Shown: in pieces, positions 35,555-46,830 of the stretch
Numbering within the stretch: position 1 is the first letter of the stretch
How the letters are laid out: every line of letters begins with the position of its first letter
From: Pictodentalium vernedei
Lineage: Eukaryota > Mollusca > Scaphopoda > Dentaliida > Dentaliidae
Assembly (NCBI GenBank): GCA_031216915.1
Contig: CM062296.1
Coordinates: 63,539,084 to 63,603,083 of the forward strand
Direction of reading: 5' to 3'
DNA length: 64,000 bases
Made by a program: the position numbers and the translations under genes
The notes under the pieces: generated by a model
Database searches by the model: none
What the model saw: the letters and a program-made list of their open reading frames with translations, nothing else
What the model was told of the DNA's origin: nothing

Positions 35555-37239
35555 TAGGGCTGAAACAGTTACAGGATTTCCATAACCGATCAACCATGTC
35601 CAATAACCATGATTAACTGATTAAACATGGTTATCCAAAGAATTCCATCAGCGTATGTCTTCGGTAGTTCAACTAAGGACGAGATGAAACTGAAAAATGT
35701 CAAAGTCAGTCTGGGCAATGCACCCTCAGCACAATGCGGAAGAAAATGCCGTGGTAGCAATGACCGCAGGTGTAATGTTGCAAAATTTCACCCCACCCTC
35801 CACCCCAAAATACCTATGTTTAGGGTAACCCAGCCAACCCTAAAAAAATATGCGGATCATAAAAATATTTCCGCAAGTAAAAGTTGCTCATTTAAATCAC
35901 TGTAACCCATTCATTGTGCAAGTATAGTGTGCAACAGTTTTGTTTTAAATTGCACTCAAACATATACTTAGAAATTATTGATAGTGGCCGACAGATCCGT
36001 AGATATTGCATTTAGGTGAAGTATGTGATCATTTTGGTAGTTTGATATTTGTTTTATTTCTGTCAGAAACCACATGGCTCTTTCAATATCACGCCGAATG
36101 GAGTGATTTTGATCATTGGTCATTTCAAGGAAAGTTTATTTAATATGCAAATACGATTATACTATGGAGGCCCCCATAAAGTTAAAAGAATAATTTGAAT
36201 ACAATAACACAGATAACCTCTTTAAACTGAATTTGAATTACTTAAATAATCAATCAGTGTTAGTACATTTTAGATTAGAGTATATATATGAACCAGAGAA
36301 GCCAGTCATTAGATTTAAAATCAAAATGACGAAATATCCTCTGAAGAACTGGGATTTGGTGCAATTTGAAACATGCTATCGTAGCTGTTTGATAGCAGCA
36401 CCCTCTTCAAATTGCTCCTGCTTTAGACACCGAGCATCAGATGCTTTTGGCATATGAATGCAATGACCTTCCTCAATTGCCGAGGGGAGGGACAATTTCC
36501 ATCCGCGAATTGTTTTGCCGAAAGAGCAATGGTGCATTACCAGGACTGCAAAATGGACACACAAACCTTGTATAACATTCTCATCTGATAACTTCAAATA
36601 AATTTCTTGTCATATTATCCTCAGCTGAAGTGATAATTTACAGAAGATACACCCCCCTCCCACACACACCCACCTTTGGAAGTATCTCAACTGTTTTGAG
36701 GCTGTTAACATTGACCAAGCTGCCAAAACATCGCTGTGACAAAGAAATAAAATGCGTGCATTACAGTTAAAACTATAAGTCCTGTCGTGCAAAGTGCACA
36801 AATAGCACGTTGATATGCGCATTAATGTGCGCGTTATGGCCCAATTAAAGCTATCAACTTCTGTACATATGGCCTGTGCACGAGCAATGTTTCAGCCAAT
36901 GGACCTCCGGGTAACCCGGAGGTCCATTGGCAGAAACATTGCATGTGTTTGCTATGAGTAACCAGGAGAACCTGCCATGCTTTGGATGCCATTCGATATG
37001 GCAATTGCGTGCAATTACAACGTGCAATTAAGCCAAGATAAGCGCACTATTCGTGACAGGACTTCTAGTTTTAACTGTAGTTCAAATAGAGTATCCAGTT
37101 ACAGTATTGATGATTTTCGTGATCGTTTTAACTCCACTAGTGTTGGTATGTTATATGTGGGTGACAGTTAACTGGTTATGGAAATCATAACCGGTCATGT
37201 TCATGAACGATTATTGACCAGTTAACCATTTAATCCCTA
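35555..37239. mobile_element. hAT-like element
   Basis: Ends 'tagggctgaaacagtt' and 'accatttaatcccta', flanked by acaagaag (35547-35554) and accagaag (37240-37247), matching at 7 of 8. The 'ggttat'/'ataaccgg'-rich ends resemble the smaller elements at 24455 and 47795. It contains MITE copy 2 (36764-37077). A 73-codon minus-strand frame (36597-36376) lies inside; it resembles no domain I know and could be a transposase scrap or chance. Confidence 0.72.
36764..37077. mobile_element. Palindrome-core TA-flanked MITE, copy 2
   Basis: 314 bp between TA dinucleotides (36762-36763, 37078-37079). Ends 'cagttaaaactataagtcct' and its complement. The core hairpin 36884-36944 reads 'gcaatgtttcagccaatgga' into 'cctccgggt' and back. 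Confidence 0.88.
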
Positions 37240-37514
37240 ACCAGAAGGACAATATAGTTACACTCCTGTGATTTTCAAAACGGCAAGCCTGTTTTGAGTC
37301 CTAATTAGGGCTGTGACGATTAATCGATTGTTGATCGGTCACGGCGAAATCGATTAGTGTTTTTCGTTGTCGAATAATTGGTAAATTATATCCCATTTTA
37401 GACGTTTAATAAGTAAAAAAAAATATGTTGAAAAAACTATTGTTTCTAAAGGTAAAGAATTAAGAACATCGATGTTAAACCCCAAGAAGCTATTGGAAGC
37501 ATTTATCTGTCATG

Positions 37515-37663
37515 TACATTCATCAAAGCTTTGATGTTCTGAACTTTTGAACCCTCAGTGTAATAATCAAGACCGGTCGGCAGTTGCAAAGTTCGCAACT
37601 GCCGACCGGTCTTGATTATTACACTGACGGTTCAAAAGTTCAGAACATCAAAGCTTTGAATGT
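37515..37663. repeat. Long palindrome with ~7-bp loop
   Basis: Arms of about 70 bp with few mismatches. The inner arm 'gaccggtcggcagttgc' faces 'gcaactgccgaccggtc' across 'aaagtt'. Confidence 0.88.
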
Positions 37664-37815
37664 AACTAAAAGAGGATCGTCTTCGTTGTTTACTTGAGGT
37701 AGGTCAACTGACTTCAACTTCATTTTTATCGACTTCAAAGAGAAGGAGATGGGGGTCATCTAGGTACGACCAATCGGTTATCATCGATTATTTGCAACGA
37801 TTAATCGATTCCTAA

Positions 37816-38398
37816 ATTAACAAGGGCAACGCCCCGGTCCCCCGACCAAGATGGCAAATTCAAGGGAGCTGTTAGGATGCAATTTGTTCGCAGAGCATGG
37901 CCATTTTTTAACTTGACCTGTATTTCCAACCAATTAAACCACATACTTAGTTTCGTTTCAATCAAATGATCCAAAGTAAAGTTATCATCCGGACAACACA
38001 AAAACCGTATTTTCTAAGTCGAAAAAGGGGAATAAATCCAGTAAAAATCAGTGGAGCGTGCCCATTTTCGAACTTGACCTGCATTTCCACCCAAATAAGC
38101 GGCATACTAAATTTCATTTCAATCAAATGATTCTAACTAAAGTTATCATCCGGACACCACAAAAACTGTATTTTTTAAGTCGAAAAAGGGGAATAAATCC
38201 AGTAGAAATCAGTGGAGCGTGCCCATTTTTGAACTTGACCTGCATTTCCACCCAAGTAAGACACATACCAAATTTAGTTTCAGTAAAATCATCCAAACTA
38301 AAGTTATCATCCGGACAAGGGTGTGACGGACGGACGGACGCACGCAGGGACAGACACTGCTGATTACAATAGTCCCCCGAAGGGTCGGGGGACAAAAA
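37816..38398. repeat. Hairpin-ended repeat nested in the hAT-like element
   Basis: Begins 'aacaagggcaacgccccggt' and ends with hairpin 'tcccccgaagggtcggggga' followed by 'caaaaaa'. The interior has three diverged ~170-bp units sharing 'cttgacctg.atttccaccc' and 'aagttatcatccggaca', then a 'gacggacggac' stretch. Confidence 0.75.
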
Positions 38399-38509
38399 AC
38401 CGTGACAGCCCTAGTCCTAGTGGTACTTCCAATACAGTTTTTTGTGCAAAACTCATAAGTTTCAACTTTGGAAAGGTATGAGTTAAAATATTATTTCAAG
38501 TTCACTCAC

Positions 38510-38668
38510 CTGACCTGACGCAGAAGACGACAATCTTTTCCTTATGCATTCCATAAAAATGGAGAGTATCTCTAAAATAATAGCACAGCCACTGGTTTCT
38601 TTAAAAATGGTGAATAAAATTTGGTTAGTCTTCAATAATATTTCACTGTCTTTGGAGCATGCATGAAC
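38510..38668 (-). CDS. Internal exon of an unidentified host gene (exon B)
   Basis: 159 bp, exactly 53 open codons, phase 0 at both borders. The acceptor is 'atttatttctag' just above 38668; the donor CAG|gtgagt at 38510/38509 is a perfect consensus. The translation begins 'VHACSKDSEILLKTNQILFT', continues 'IFKETSGCAIILEILSIFME' and ends 'SSASGQ'. It is helix-rich and unlike any transposon protein here. It lies between a hAT-like element and a tandem repeat, unique in the window. I infer the same gene as exons A, C and D because of strand and style; the exons do not adjoin in phase with A or C without missing exons in the latter case. Protein family not identified. Confidence 0.75.
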
Positions 38669-38945
38669 CTAGAAATAAATCCAAGTGATTCTCAGAGAAA
38701 AATCTTTAAACTAGAGTTCACAACCACCACGGCAGCCCTCGCCATAGTGGCAATCAGAAAACTGGTTTATTATTTGTTATATCATAACAGAAAATAAAGC
38801 ATACTCCAGCAGGGTGCAGGGACACAGGAGGTTTATTACAAATCACTGCCTGTCACTGCAGTGATTTATTATTTGTACAGGTAAATATTGTGTGTCTATA
38901 TATGATGCCCCCTTGTGTTCTACCATATAAATTCTGCTTGAAAAC

Positions 38946-39419
38946 TGTAGGAGTTAGCTGGACACACAACATACTATACAGGCGAAATTCCACAGAAAAA
39001 CTGACCACAATTGTTCCACAACCTGTAATTTTGTGAAATATTGTAGCAAATCAAAATCCTGACAAAATGCACACTTTTGGTATATGTACAAACATCCTGT
39101 AAAATAAAAAGGTCCTATCTTGAAAACTTTGAGAAGTGTTAACTGGACAAACCACATACCATATACAAACAATTCTGCAAAAAAATTGACCAAGTTCAAC
39201 AACCTGTAATTTTGTGAAATATTGAAGAAAATCAAACTCCTGACAAAATGCACACCTTTGGTATATGTACAAACATCCTGTCGAATAAAAGGGTCTTAGC
39301 TTCAAAACTGTTAGAGGAGTTAGCCAGACAAAGCACATACCATATAGGTGAAATTCTACAAAAAGCTGACAAGGTTCAACAATATGTAATTTTGTGAAAT
39401 ATTGAAGTAAATAAAAATC
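38946..39419. repeat. ~182-bp tandem repeat, left part (split by DIRS-B)
   Basis: About two and a half units with 'acctgtaattttgtgaaata', 'gcacacctttggtatatgta' and 'acaaacatcctgt'. It continues at 45950 beyond DIRS-B. Short minus-strand frames here are repeat translation. Confidence 0.85.
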
Positions 39420-39458
39420 TAAATTTTATAGTAAATTTCCTTTCTTATTATACCTACC

Positions 39459-39708
39459 ACAATTGTTTACTTCAGGCTTGCACTACAGTGTAAGTCCCTA
39501 ACTCGGATAAAATACTCTCTATTTTTGTCTTTCCCAAGCAATTTGGGAAAGAAAAGTGGTGCAAAAGCATCAAGAAAAAATAAGCCAAAACTGGGTCAAG
39601 TGCAACCGGCGCAGACCGAGTACGGGATGCTCTCTCCCAAGTACAACTCCACGACTTCCGTTGCCAGTGCGCATATACCATCTCTAAAGACTCATTCTTT
39701 TTGAATCC
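39459..39708. repeat. DIRS-B left inverted terminal repeat
   Basis: About 250 bp complementary to 45678-45930, for example 'acttcaggcttgcactacag', 'tttcccaagcaatttgggaa' and 'gactcattcttttt'. The outermost 39 bases are not shared with the other end. Confidence 0.92.
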
Positions 39709-39780
39709 GTCAACATTAGAGTTATGTGATCAGCGGGGAGGAAAGATTCTTTACCCGTAAAGAAGACGGGAGGGCCTCCA

Positions 39781-39872
39781 TGTAAACAATTGTGGTAGGT
39801 ATAATAAGAAAGAAAATTTACTATAAAATTTAGATTTCTTATCAACCTACTCACAATTGTTTACTTCAGGCT
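39781..39872. repeat. DIRS-B internal complementary region
   Basis: 39781-39830 is the complement of the left outer end (39420-39468); 39831-39872 is the complement of the right outer end (45909-45949). They meet at 'aaattt|agatttctt', the circle junction. It also duplicates the 'aattgtttacttcagg' found in both terminal repeats. Confidence 0.93.
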
Positions 39873-40087
39873 GAATAGACAAAAGGCTGGAGGGAATCGC
39901 ATAACCAACCCACACATAACCCCAGTGCACTGGAACCGTGAAGCAGAAGGAAGAGGTCCCGAGGCTTATCAACCATAATGTCGCAATCATTGGTAAAGGA
40001 CAATGAAAGGAGACATATGGGCCTGTGTGACACACAGACAGAAAAAGGGCAGTAACAGCACAAGACTGAAACTGACCTCCAAGAAGC

Positions 40088-41260
40088 CTAACGGCTATGG
40101 CAGACAACAGCCTGAGCAGAAGAAAGAGGACCCAGGGCAAAAAGGTCCTCCGACTGCTCCTGCAACTGGCGCAGATAAAAGGTGGAGAAAGTAGAAGCCT
40201 TTCTCCAGTAGGCTGCCTGCATAACATCCGACAACTTGACAGAGTTAGAATAAGCCCAAGAGGTGGATAGTGCCCGCACCTCGTGGGCAGAAATACGACT
40301 GGTAATACAATCGCCAGCTGCTAAACGACCATAAGCCGTACGAATAGCAAGACAAATCCATCGAGAAATGGATTGAGGAGAGATCTTCTGTCGACCTGGA
40401 ATAAGAGACAGAAAAAAACGTTTCCTGCCTTTCCGTATGAAGCGTGTCCGATCGAGATAAATGCGAATAGCACGGACCGGACAGAGCAAAGGGCGATTAC
40501 CCTCAACAGAAGGAAGAGCCCTCATACAGATAGGAGGATTCAACTGATTCTTGGCCAAAAAGGAGCAAATAGTGGTAAAAGTAACACTGTTGGGAGAGCT
40601 CCTAAAAAAGGCCGGGTCAACCGAGAGGGCGTGAAGCTCACTAACCCGTCTGGCCGAAGCAACTGCCATCAGAAAAGCTGTCTTATATGTGAGAAAATGC
40701 ATATCCACCTGGGATAAAGGTTCGAACGGTGCCCCCCCCCCCCCCCCCCCCCCACAAGCAAAGCAGCACCCACGAAAGATTCCATCGTGGAGTAAGCTGC
40801 AAAGTCCGAGGCCTTTTCAAAGAAAAGTGCCGAACAAGCTCGGAGAGGTAAGAATTGGTGCCGATACGACACTTCCCCACATAAAAAAAGTCTCTGAAAG
40901 CATGGACCTGTAACCCTTGATGGTAACAGGCTGGAGAGCCCGAGAATCAAACAGATACAGATATACCAGAAACTCCGCAATCTGTGAAATCGAAGGACTG
41001 GCATAATCAACAGAGTGATCAGCACACCATCGACAGAAGACCTTCCATTTAGCTGCATAAGCTAAACCAGTGGAGTGCCTCTTTGAAGAAGAAATGCACT
41101 CCACTGCTCGTCTTGAAAAACCTCTACGGAGGAGACAGGACCTTACAAAAGATATGCGTGAAGGCACAATGAAGTCGGGTCGACGTGAAACCTTCTTGGG
41201 CGACCTTGACAAAGAAGGTCGCGATGTAGCGGGAGACGTGCCGGAACCGCCGCCATCAGC
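40088..41260 (-). pseudogene. DIRS-B tyrosine recombinase, split by a homopolymer
   Basis: The catalytic part, frame 40708-40088, holds 'SARRVSELHALSVD' (Arg), 'SAHEVRALSTSWAY' (His-x-x-Arg) and 'FSTFYLRQL' (Tyr nucleophile), all intact. The N-terminal part, frame 41281-40817, holds 'AAKWKVFCRWCADHSVDYAS' and 'LQPVTIKGYRSMLSE'. Between them lies a C run (G on the coding strand) at about 40731-40753 that breaks the frame; DIRS-A2 has no such run at this place. The true start is unclear because this frame overlaps the end of RT. Confidence 0.9.
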
Positions 41261-43020
41261 GAGTGGAGCTGATTGATCCACACCGCTGAGGCGACAGGGG
41301 AGCGATCAGAATGATTCGACAACTGCATGTTCGAATTTTGGCGAGAACCTGAGGAAGAATCGGAACCGGCGGGAAGGCGTAGCTGACTAGACCGTTCCAA
41401 TCGAGTGACAGAGCGTCCACGGCAAAAGCCAGAGGATCTGGACATGGGGACACAAAAGTGTCCACCTGATGGTTCCAACGAGTCGCAAAGAGGTCGATGT
41501 GGGGACGTCCCCAGAGATCGCAAAGCGACTCGAACACTGCCCTGTGAAGCATCCACTCGGTGGAAATAACCCTGCCCTGTCGGGACAGGGAGTCGGCTAG
41601 GACGTTCAGACGACCGGGAATGTGACGAACAACCTATCCGGCGTGAACATTCTGAGCGAGCAGTAGAAGATCCCGAGCTAATTCGTACATCGGAACCGAG
41701 TGCGTGCCGCCCTGGTTCCGAATGTAAGCAACCACTGTCGAATTGTCGGATAGCAGAAGGACCTGGCGATTCGACAGGTGAGGGATCCACTGCCTGAAAC
41801 TCAGAAGAAGAGCAAGAAGCTCCTTCTGGTTGATGTGTAGAGCTGCTTGATCCTGGTCCCACATCCTGTGTAGGGAAAGACGGAGAGGATCCAACGTCGC
41901 ACCCCATCCGAGATCGCTGGCATCTGCCGTCAGAACGCGATCGAACGTGGGCAAGTCCAATGGAACACCCTGCGTAATCCACTGAACATCTGTCCAGGGA
42001 AGAAGGTGAGGATACAGAGATTCCGGAAACGGAAGCACCTGATCCAGAGAATCTACATTCGGCCTCCAACGACTGAGCAGAAAGTGTTGGAGAGGTCTGA
42101 CACGCAGCTGACTTAGAGGAATGAGATCCGTCACCGAACCGCAGAGACCGATCAGCCGGAGAAAACTCCGAGCGGTCGCGGACGTGGACTGGGACAGAGT
42201 CAGAGCAAAAGCTGAGAGAAACAGAACCTTGGCCTGGGGAACCGCTACCAAATTGAATTGTGTTTGGAAAGACATCCCCAGATGACAAAACGACTGAGAA
42301 GGGACCAGCTCCGACTTCTCCTCGTTGACTCTGAATCCTAGCAACGTGAGCAAGCTCAACAGAGTGGCGACATCCGACTCCAGTAAGGCAGCATTGGAAT
42401 GCCTCTGGAGGATATCGTCCAGATATGCCGAAGTAGTCACCCTGGACTGTGTGCGATGGAACGCTATCACATGCGACATCAGTCTGGTGAACGCCCAAGG
42501 AGCCAGGTTGAGGCCGAAAGGCATGGCCTTGAACTGGTAAACTCGCCCCAGAAAAGCAAACCTGAGATACTACCGTGACGCCCGATGCATCGGAACGTGG
42601 AAGTAAGCGTCTTGCAGGTCGATGCTGGCTGCGAAATCTCCCTGGTGAATTGATTGGCGGACCGACCTGAAAGTCTCCATGCTGAACTTGGGAGCAATGA
42701 TAGACTGGTTCAGGATACTCAGATTGATAACCGGTCGGAGTTGGCCGTCCTTCTTCGGCACCAAGAACAGGCAGGAATAGAAACCCACTGACTGAATGTT
42801 CTTGACGACCTCGATCGCCCCCTTTGCCAGGAGATTTGTCCCGACGTAAAACGTCTGAAGGAACTGTGGTTGGAAGAGGCACCCTTGACAGAGTGGGGTG
42901 CCGTCGGAAGGATATTCGCAGCCCGGACCGAACAACATCTAACACCCACGGATTGGATGTGATGGTGGCCCAATGGTCTGCAAACTCTGCTATCCTTCCT
43001 CCAACCTGGGACGAGTCGAG
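41256..43020 (-). pseudogene. DIRS-B reverse transcriptase / RNase H, broken
   Basis: N-terminal 'GLRISFRRHP' near 42920. RT blocks: 'CLFLVPKKDGQLRPVINLSI' and 'ASIDLQDAYFHVPMH' to a stop at 42570-42572, where DIRS-A2 has Lys. Then 'MPFGLNLAPWAFTRLM', 'SAYLDDILQRH' (intact active site) and RNase H 'LTADASDLGWGATL', 'HINQKELLALL', 'LLSDNSTVVAYIRNQGGTHS'. A TAG at about 41634 interrupts before 'VVRHIPGRLNVLADSLS'. The C-terminal extension 'IDLFATRWNHQ', 'VSPCPDPLAFAVDALS' runs to 41256. There is also a frameshift near 42850. Confidence 0.9.
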
Positions 43021-43030
43021 GTGAGGACCT

Positions 43031-45234
43031 TCATTTCAAGCCCCGACGAGGCCCGCGAGAGGAGAAACCACCTCCTCTACTAAATGAAGAATCCTGAGAC
43101 TTTCCTCGATTCTGCCGACCCTTACCCTTACCCCTTGAGTAAGAAGTAGAGGTGGCGGCAGAAGGACCAGCCTTTTGCTTCACAGAGGAAGCAGAAGGGT
43201 ACTTGTTAGGCTTGGAACGGCCCTTGCCTCGCCTAGAAGGCTGATCAAGCTGACGAAACAGCAGCTGATCTTTGGAATGACGTAGGACGTCATCCCGGAC
43301 CGTCGACACAGAACCATGAAAAAGTTGCGGACCTGCCAAAGAAGCAGATCAAAGAACAGCACGCTGCTACTCGGGAAGGGATCTTCCTGTGTCCAGCACA
43401 GCGTCCCTTCGAACTAATTCCAGATTAGCCGTGTTACAGGCACGCGTGTGAGTAAGATGCATAAGCGCCTTGGACAGCACACGCAAAGGAGCCTGTACCT
43501 CGTCAAACTTATCTGGAGGCAGATAAGCAGCCAAAGCTGAGACGACGTGATCTGAGAGAGAAAGCATGCCAAGCATCTCTCTAGATAAGCCCAACGTGGA
43601 CTCCAGAGTCGTCATAGGAATGACGGCAGACTTGGGCTTGGAAAGCCCAAGGGAAGTGGAGTCCTGATCCAGAACCGTCAAAGTCTGGCAGACCGACGGA
43701 TTGGCAGAATCGTAGGAACGATAACGCACAGGAGGCAAAAAGGTGTCAACCCTGGTGAAGAACGAAGTCTTCAGAGCCTTGGAATTCAGCTTGGAGTCCA
43801 ATGCTGAAAAAGCTTCAACCATCTGTACCGACTGGCACGGTCGAAGGCGCCCAGAAGCAGGTTGCTCCATAGGCTGTTGGCGCGCGACTGATGATCGCGG
43901 CCAGGCTGACACTGTCGGCTGGTTAGTAGGTTTGAGATAAGGCAGAAACCCAAACACAAAGTCAAGAGCTGCCCCCAAGTCCGAAGACTGCTGGCCCTCG
44001 ACATCAAGCATGTCGGACTCCTCCCCAGAGTCGGAAGGCACATAGCCCATCGTGGGCAAACCAGCCGACGCCTCCCATGGTGTCAGGACACCAGGGGAAT
44101 CAGAAACCTGCCTGTTTCCAATCCCAGGAGGCGGCGCCATAGGAGGCGCCTGGAAACCACTCATTGCCTCGCTGGAAGCAACAGGAAGGCTCTTAGATAG
44201 AACCTGAGTGAGTAAGGAGAGGGCCTCCCTAAGCTCACTGCCCGTACCGACCGGTTCGACAGGGGAGCGGACCGGCAAAGTGGCTTCACCTCTGACCCTC
44301 TTAATTAACCAGCGAAGGGTCACGATCCTCCACAACACCCGACGCGGGACGACGGGCGGCAGCCGAAACATGTGAAGGCAGACGTGTATAGGGGTACGAG
44401 GCACCCCAAGGATCAATATGGCGAGAACTCATCAGAGCCACCGTGGACCTCTGCGGGGCAGAAGGTCCAGGCTGCACAAAAGGCATTGGTCCCCCAAAAC
44501 TGGTCGTGAGGCCAGAAATAGTGGACGGAAACGCCACGGAGTTCATAGTGTCTCCACTAAGAACATCCGAATCCAAAGACACAACTGTGGTGCTCGACGG
44601 TGAAGAGACCACAGAGATGGGTTCCACCGGCAGCCCCTTCCGACTTAGCCGAGTTGAAGTCAGGGAAGGCTGAGGTCGATATCCCACGTCTACAGTACCG
44701 GACATTCCTGCAGTCCCCTGCAGCGAAAAGCCGAGGCCGGCTGAAACTGACGACGAAGCAGACGGACCAGCAGTAGTAGTAGATAACTCGGGGGTCGTTG
44801 AGGCTGGTGAAATAGTGGAGAGAGCACACCTGCTCGGCTCCGAAGGAGGAGTCACAACCCTAGTGACAGCCTCAGATGTCGACTGGAGGAGGACCGTAGT
44901 CCCAGAACCAGGCACCTCTTCACCAGAACACTCAACGGCTCCCGCAGTATCCACTACAGGAAAAGACTGCACATCCTCCACGGAGGACGAATAACTCTCA
45001 CCAGACAAGGTCGGCTCGGGAGCCCCCGAACGACCACATTCTCCTTTCCCGCGGGAGCGGGAGGCACGGCCACGAGAACGAACGACACGGTTAACTGACG
45101 CCCAGAAACTGGATGACCATGATCCACAGACACGGCCGCTCGGCCGAACACCCATTACAGGAGGAACAAGACGAATGTAAATCGTCCACATGCTTTGGCA
45201 GCAGACATTGCCCACAAGGAATTGTCCTGGGCAT
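43031..45234 (-). pseudogene. DIRS-B Gag-like protein with Cys-rich N-terminus, broken
   Basis: Start chosen at ATG 45234-45232, opening 'MPRTIPCGQCLLPKHVDDLH' and 'SCSSCNGCSAERPCLW', a zinc-ligand-like cluster comparable to DIRS-A2. Frame changes occur near 45130, 44310 and 43350. The middle is Ser/Thr/Pro-rich; 44416-43367 contains 'ALDFVFGFLPYLKP', 'SLSDHVVSALAAYLP' and 'ANLELVRRDAVLDTG'. The C-terminal frame 43339-43031 is Lys/Arg/Gly-rich and ends 'GGGFSSRGPRRGLK', like the DIRS-A2 tail. The strong low-complexity middle is unlike DIRS-A. Confidence 0.82.
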
Positions 45235-45677
45235 GATAGAGGTGAGAGGAGCAGAGAAGGTGAAATCAGAAAACAGAAGAACACCCCCAAAGAAGAGAGA
45301 AAGGTGACAGAAACAAAGACCCCAGACGGTCGACCGGGAACCACACAACAGGATGACTACTCTCAAAAGAAAGAAGAAAAATTGTAGGAGTGGTACCCCG
45401 CTGACACCTAACTCTAACACAATTAGAAAATTTAGCAAATAAAGAATTAACAATAATTGTGAAAAATTATAAGTCCAAACCGCATGGCACACGAAATTCG
45501 CACGCGACTCGAGAGAGAACAATTAAATATACATTATAGATATATAATATTGAAGAGAATATAAAAAAACACTGTTCCTGAAAATACAAAGGATACACTG
45601 ATGCACAATGAATCAGGAATCATCAAACATCCAGCTGGATAAACACTGATAAGCGTGCAAAAACATCTCGACACGAA

Positions 45678-45930
45678 GCGGATTATAAAAAGAATGAGTC
45701 TTTAGAGACGGTATATGTGCACTGGCAATGGAAGTTGTGGAGTTGTACTTGGGAGAGAGCGTCCCGTACTGGGTCTGCGCCGGTTGCACTCGACCCAGTT
45801 TTGGCTTATGTTTTCTTGGTGCTTTTGCACCACTTTTCTTTCCCAAATTGCTTGGGAAAGACAAAAATAGGAGTATTTTATCCGAGTTAGGGACTTCCAC
45901 TGTAGTGCAAGCCTGAAGTAAACAATTGTG
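45678..45930. repeat. DIRS-B right inverted terminal repeat (5' end)
   Basis: Complement of 39459-39708. The unique outer end extends to 45949. Confidence 0.92.
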
Positions 45931-45949
45931 AGTAGGTTGATAAGAAATC

Positions 45950-46270
45950 CTAATAATATGTATACCTCTGGTATATGTACAAATATCCAGTAAAATAAAA
46001 AGGTCTTATCTTGCAAAGTGTGAGAGGAGTTAGCCGCACGAACCACGTACCATACAGGTGAAATTCTACAGAAAAAGTTCAACAACCAGTAATTTTGTGA
46101 AATACTGAACAAATCAAACTCCTGATAAAATGCACACCTTTGGTATATGTACAAACTTCCTGTGAAATAAAAATACAAAAAAAGTTCAAGAACCTGTAAT
46201 TTTGTGAAATACTGAACAAATCAAAGTCCTGACAATATGCACAGCTCTGGTATTTGTACAAACATCCTAG
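45950..46270. repeat. ~182-bp tandem repeat, right part
   Basis: Resumes the array interrupted by DIRS-B: 'ggtatatgtacaaatatcc' and 'agtaattttgtgaaatactg'. A further fragment of the same element, ending in a hairpin and 'gcataaaaaa', lies at 46830-46998. Confidence 0.82.
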
Positions 46271-46830
46271 GTCCAAGAAATGAGGTGGGTGCGAGTGCAA
46301 TTGCTCCCTTGAGCAACCGTGTTTTCTATTTTACGGAAGCTAAAAAATGCACTCGTTGAAAAATATTGTGGAGCACTAATATACTGTGAGGGCATATAAA
46401 TGTGTGTTGTTGTGAGAAAGCAGCAGGCAGTGGCAAGTTACTGTCATAATTCAGCAGTTCATTATCCATTTAGCCTTTTGAACCTGATTGGCCACTTTTT
46501 CTGGCCAGGAACATGATACATGTGTGTCATAATGCCATTAAATAGTATGGCTGTTCAGTAAATGTGTGGGACAGAGCAATCAATATTTTCATCGTGCAGC
46601 CCTAAGGCTAATTGGTTTACCCCAAATAATGAATATGGACTCTTCTAATTGCTGCCATCGAACTGGCATGGAAGATACCACTAGAGTTCAAAGTGTTACA
46701 ATTTCTGGAGTTTGGTGACAGTATTCCCTCATAAATTCATATACTAATATTTTACGGGTGCAATTAACTCCCGTCTCTGAATTCACTTAAAACTGCACCC
46801 GTCAATTTTGTTCATTTCCAGCTCTGCATC
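46271..46830. repeat. Dispersed repeat C, uninterrupted copy
   Basis: Shares 'cactaatatactgtgagggc', 'attgctgccat.gaactggc' and 'aaattcatatactaa.atttt' with 47540-48490. It ends in an inverted 'gggtgcaatta' / 'aactgcaccc' pair. It provides empty sites for the MITEs at 47795 and 48500. Confidence 0.75.

Larger units (their letters stand above)
37306..38413. mobile_element. hAT-like element with long palindrome and nested repeat
   Basis: Ends 'tagggctgtgacg' and 'cgtgacagcccta'. Flanked by gtcctaat (37298-37305) and gtcctagt (38414-38421), a 7-of-8 target duplication. Subterminal 'attaatcgatt' repeats occur on both sides. A 70-bp-arm palindrome is at 37515-37663 and a hairpin-ended repeat is inserted at about 37816-38398. 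Confidence 0.85.
39420..45949 (-). mobile_element. DIRS-B: full-length DIRS-like retrotransposon of a second subfamily
   Basis: 6530 bp, read right to left: terminal repeat, Gag-like frame, RT/RNase H, tyrosine recombinase, internal complementary region, opposite terminal repeat. The outer limits come from the internal complementary region (39781-39872) and from the reconstructed pre-insertion tandem repeat; there is no target duplication. A shared 'aatc' occurs at 39416-39419 and at 45946-45949. RT is YLDDIL here, unlike DIRS-A2. Several nonsense and frameshift changes inactivate it. Confidence 0.94.

Noticed and set aside
36376-36597. 73-codon minus-strand frame as a host exon
   Set aside because: Lies inside the hAT-like element 35555-37239, has no matching splice sites I could see, and is short enough for chance.
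35555-37239. LTR retrotransposon between the two 'tagggctg' type ends
   Set aside because: The ends are inverted, not direct, with an 8-bp flanking duplication; this fits hAT and not LTR structure.
41143-42945. A 600-codon open frame on the minus strand
   Set aside because: Only its first ~35 codons are the RT frame. After a frameshift it is the +1/-1 shadow of RT/RNase H, Ser/Arg/Gly-rich with no motif; the true motifs lie in another frame.
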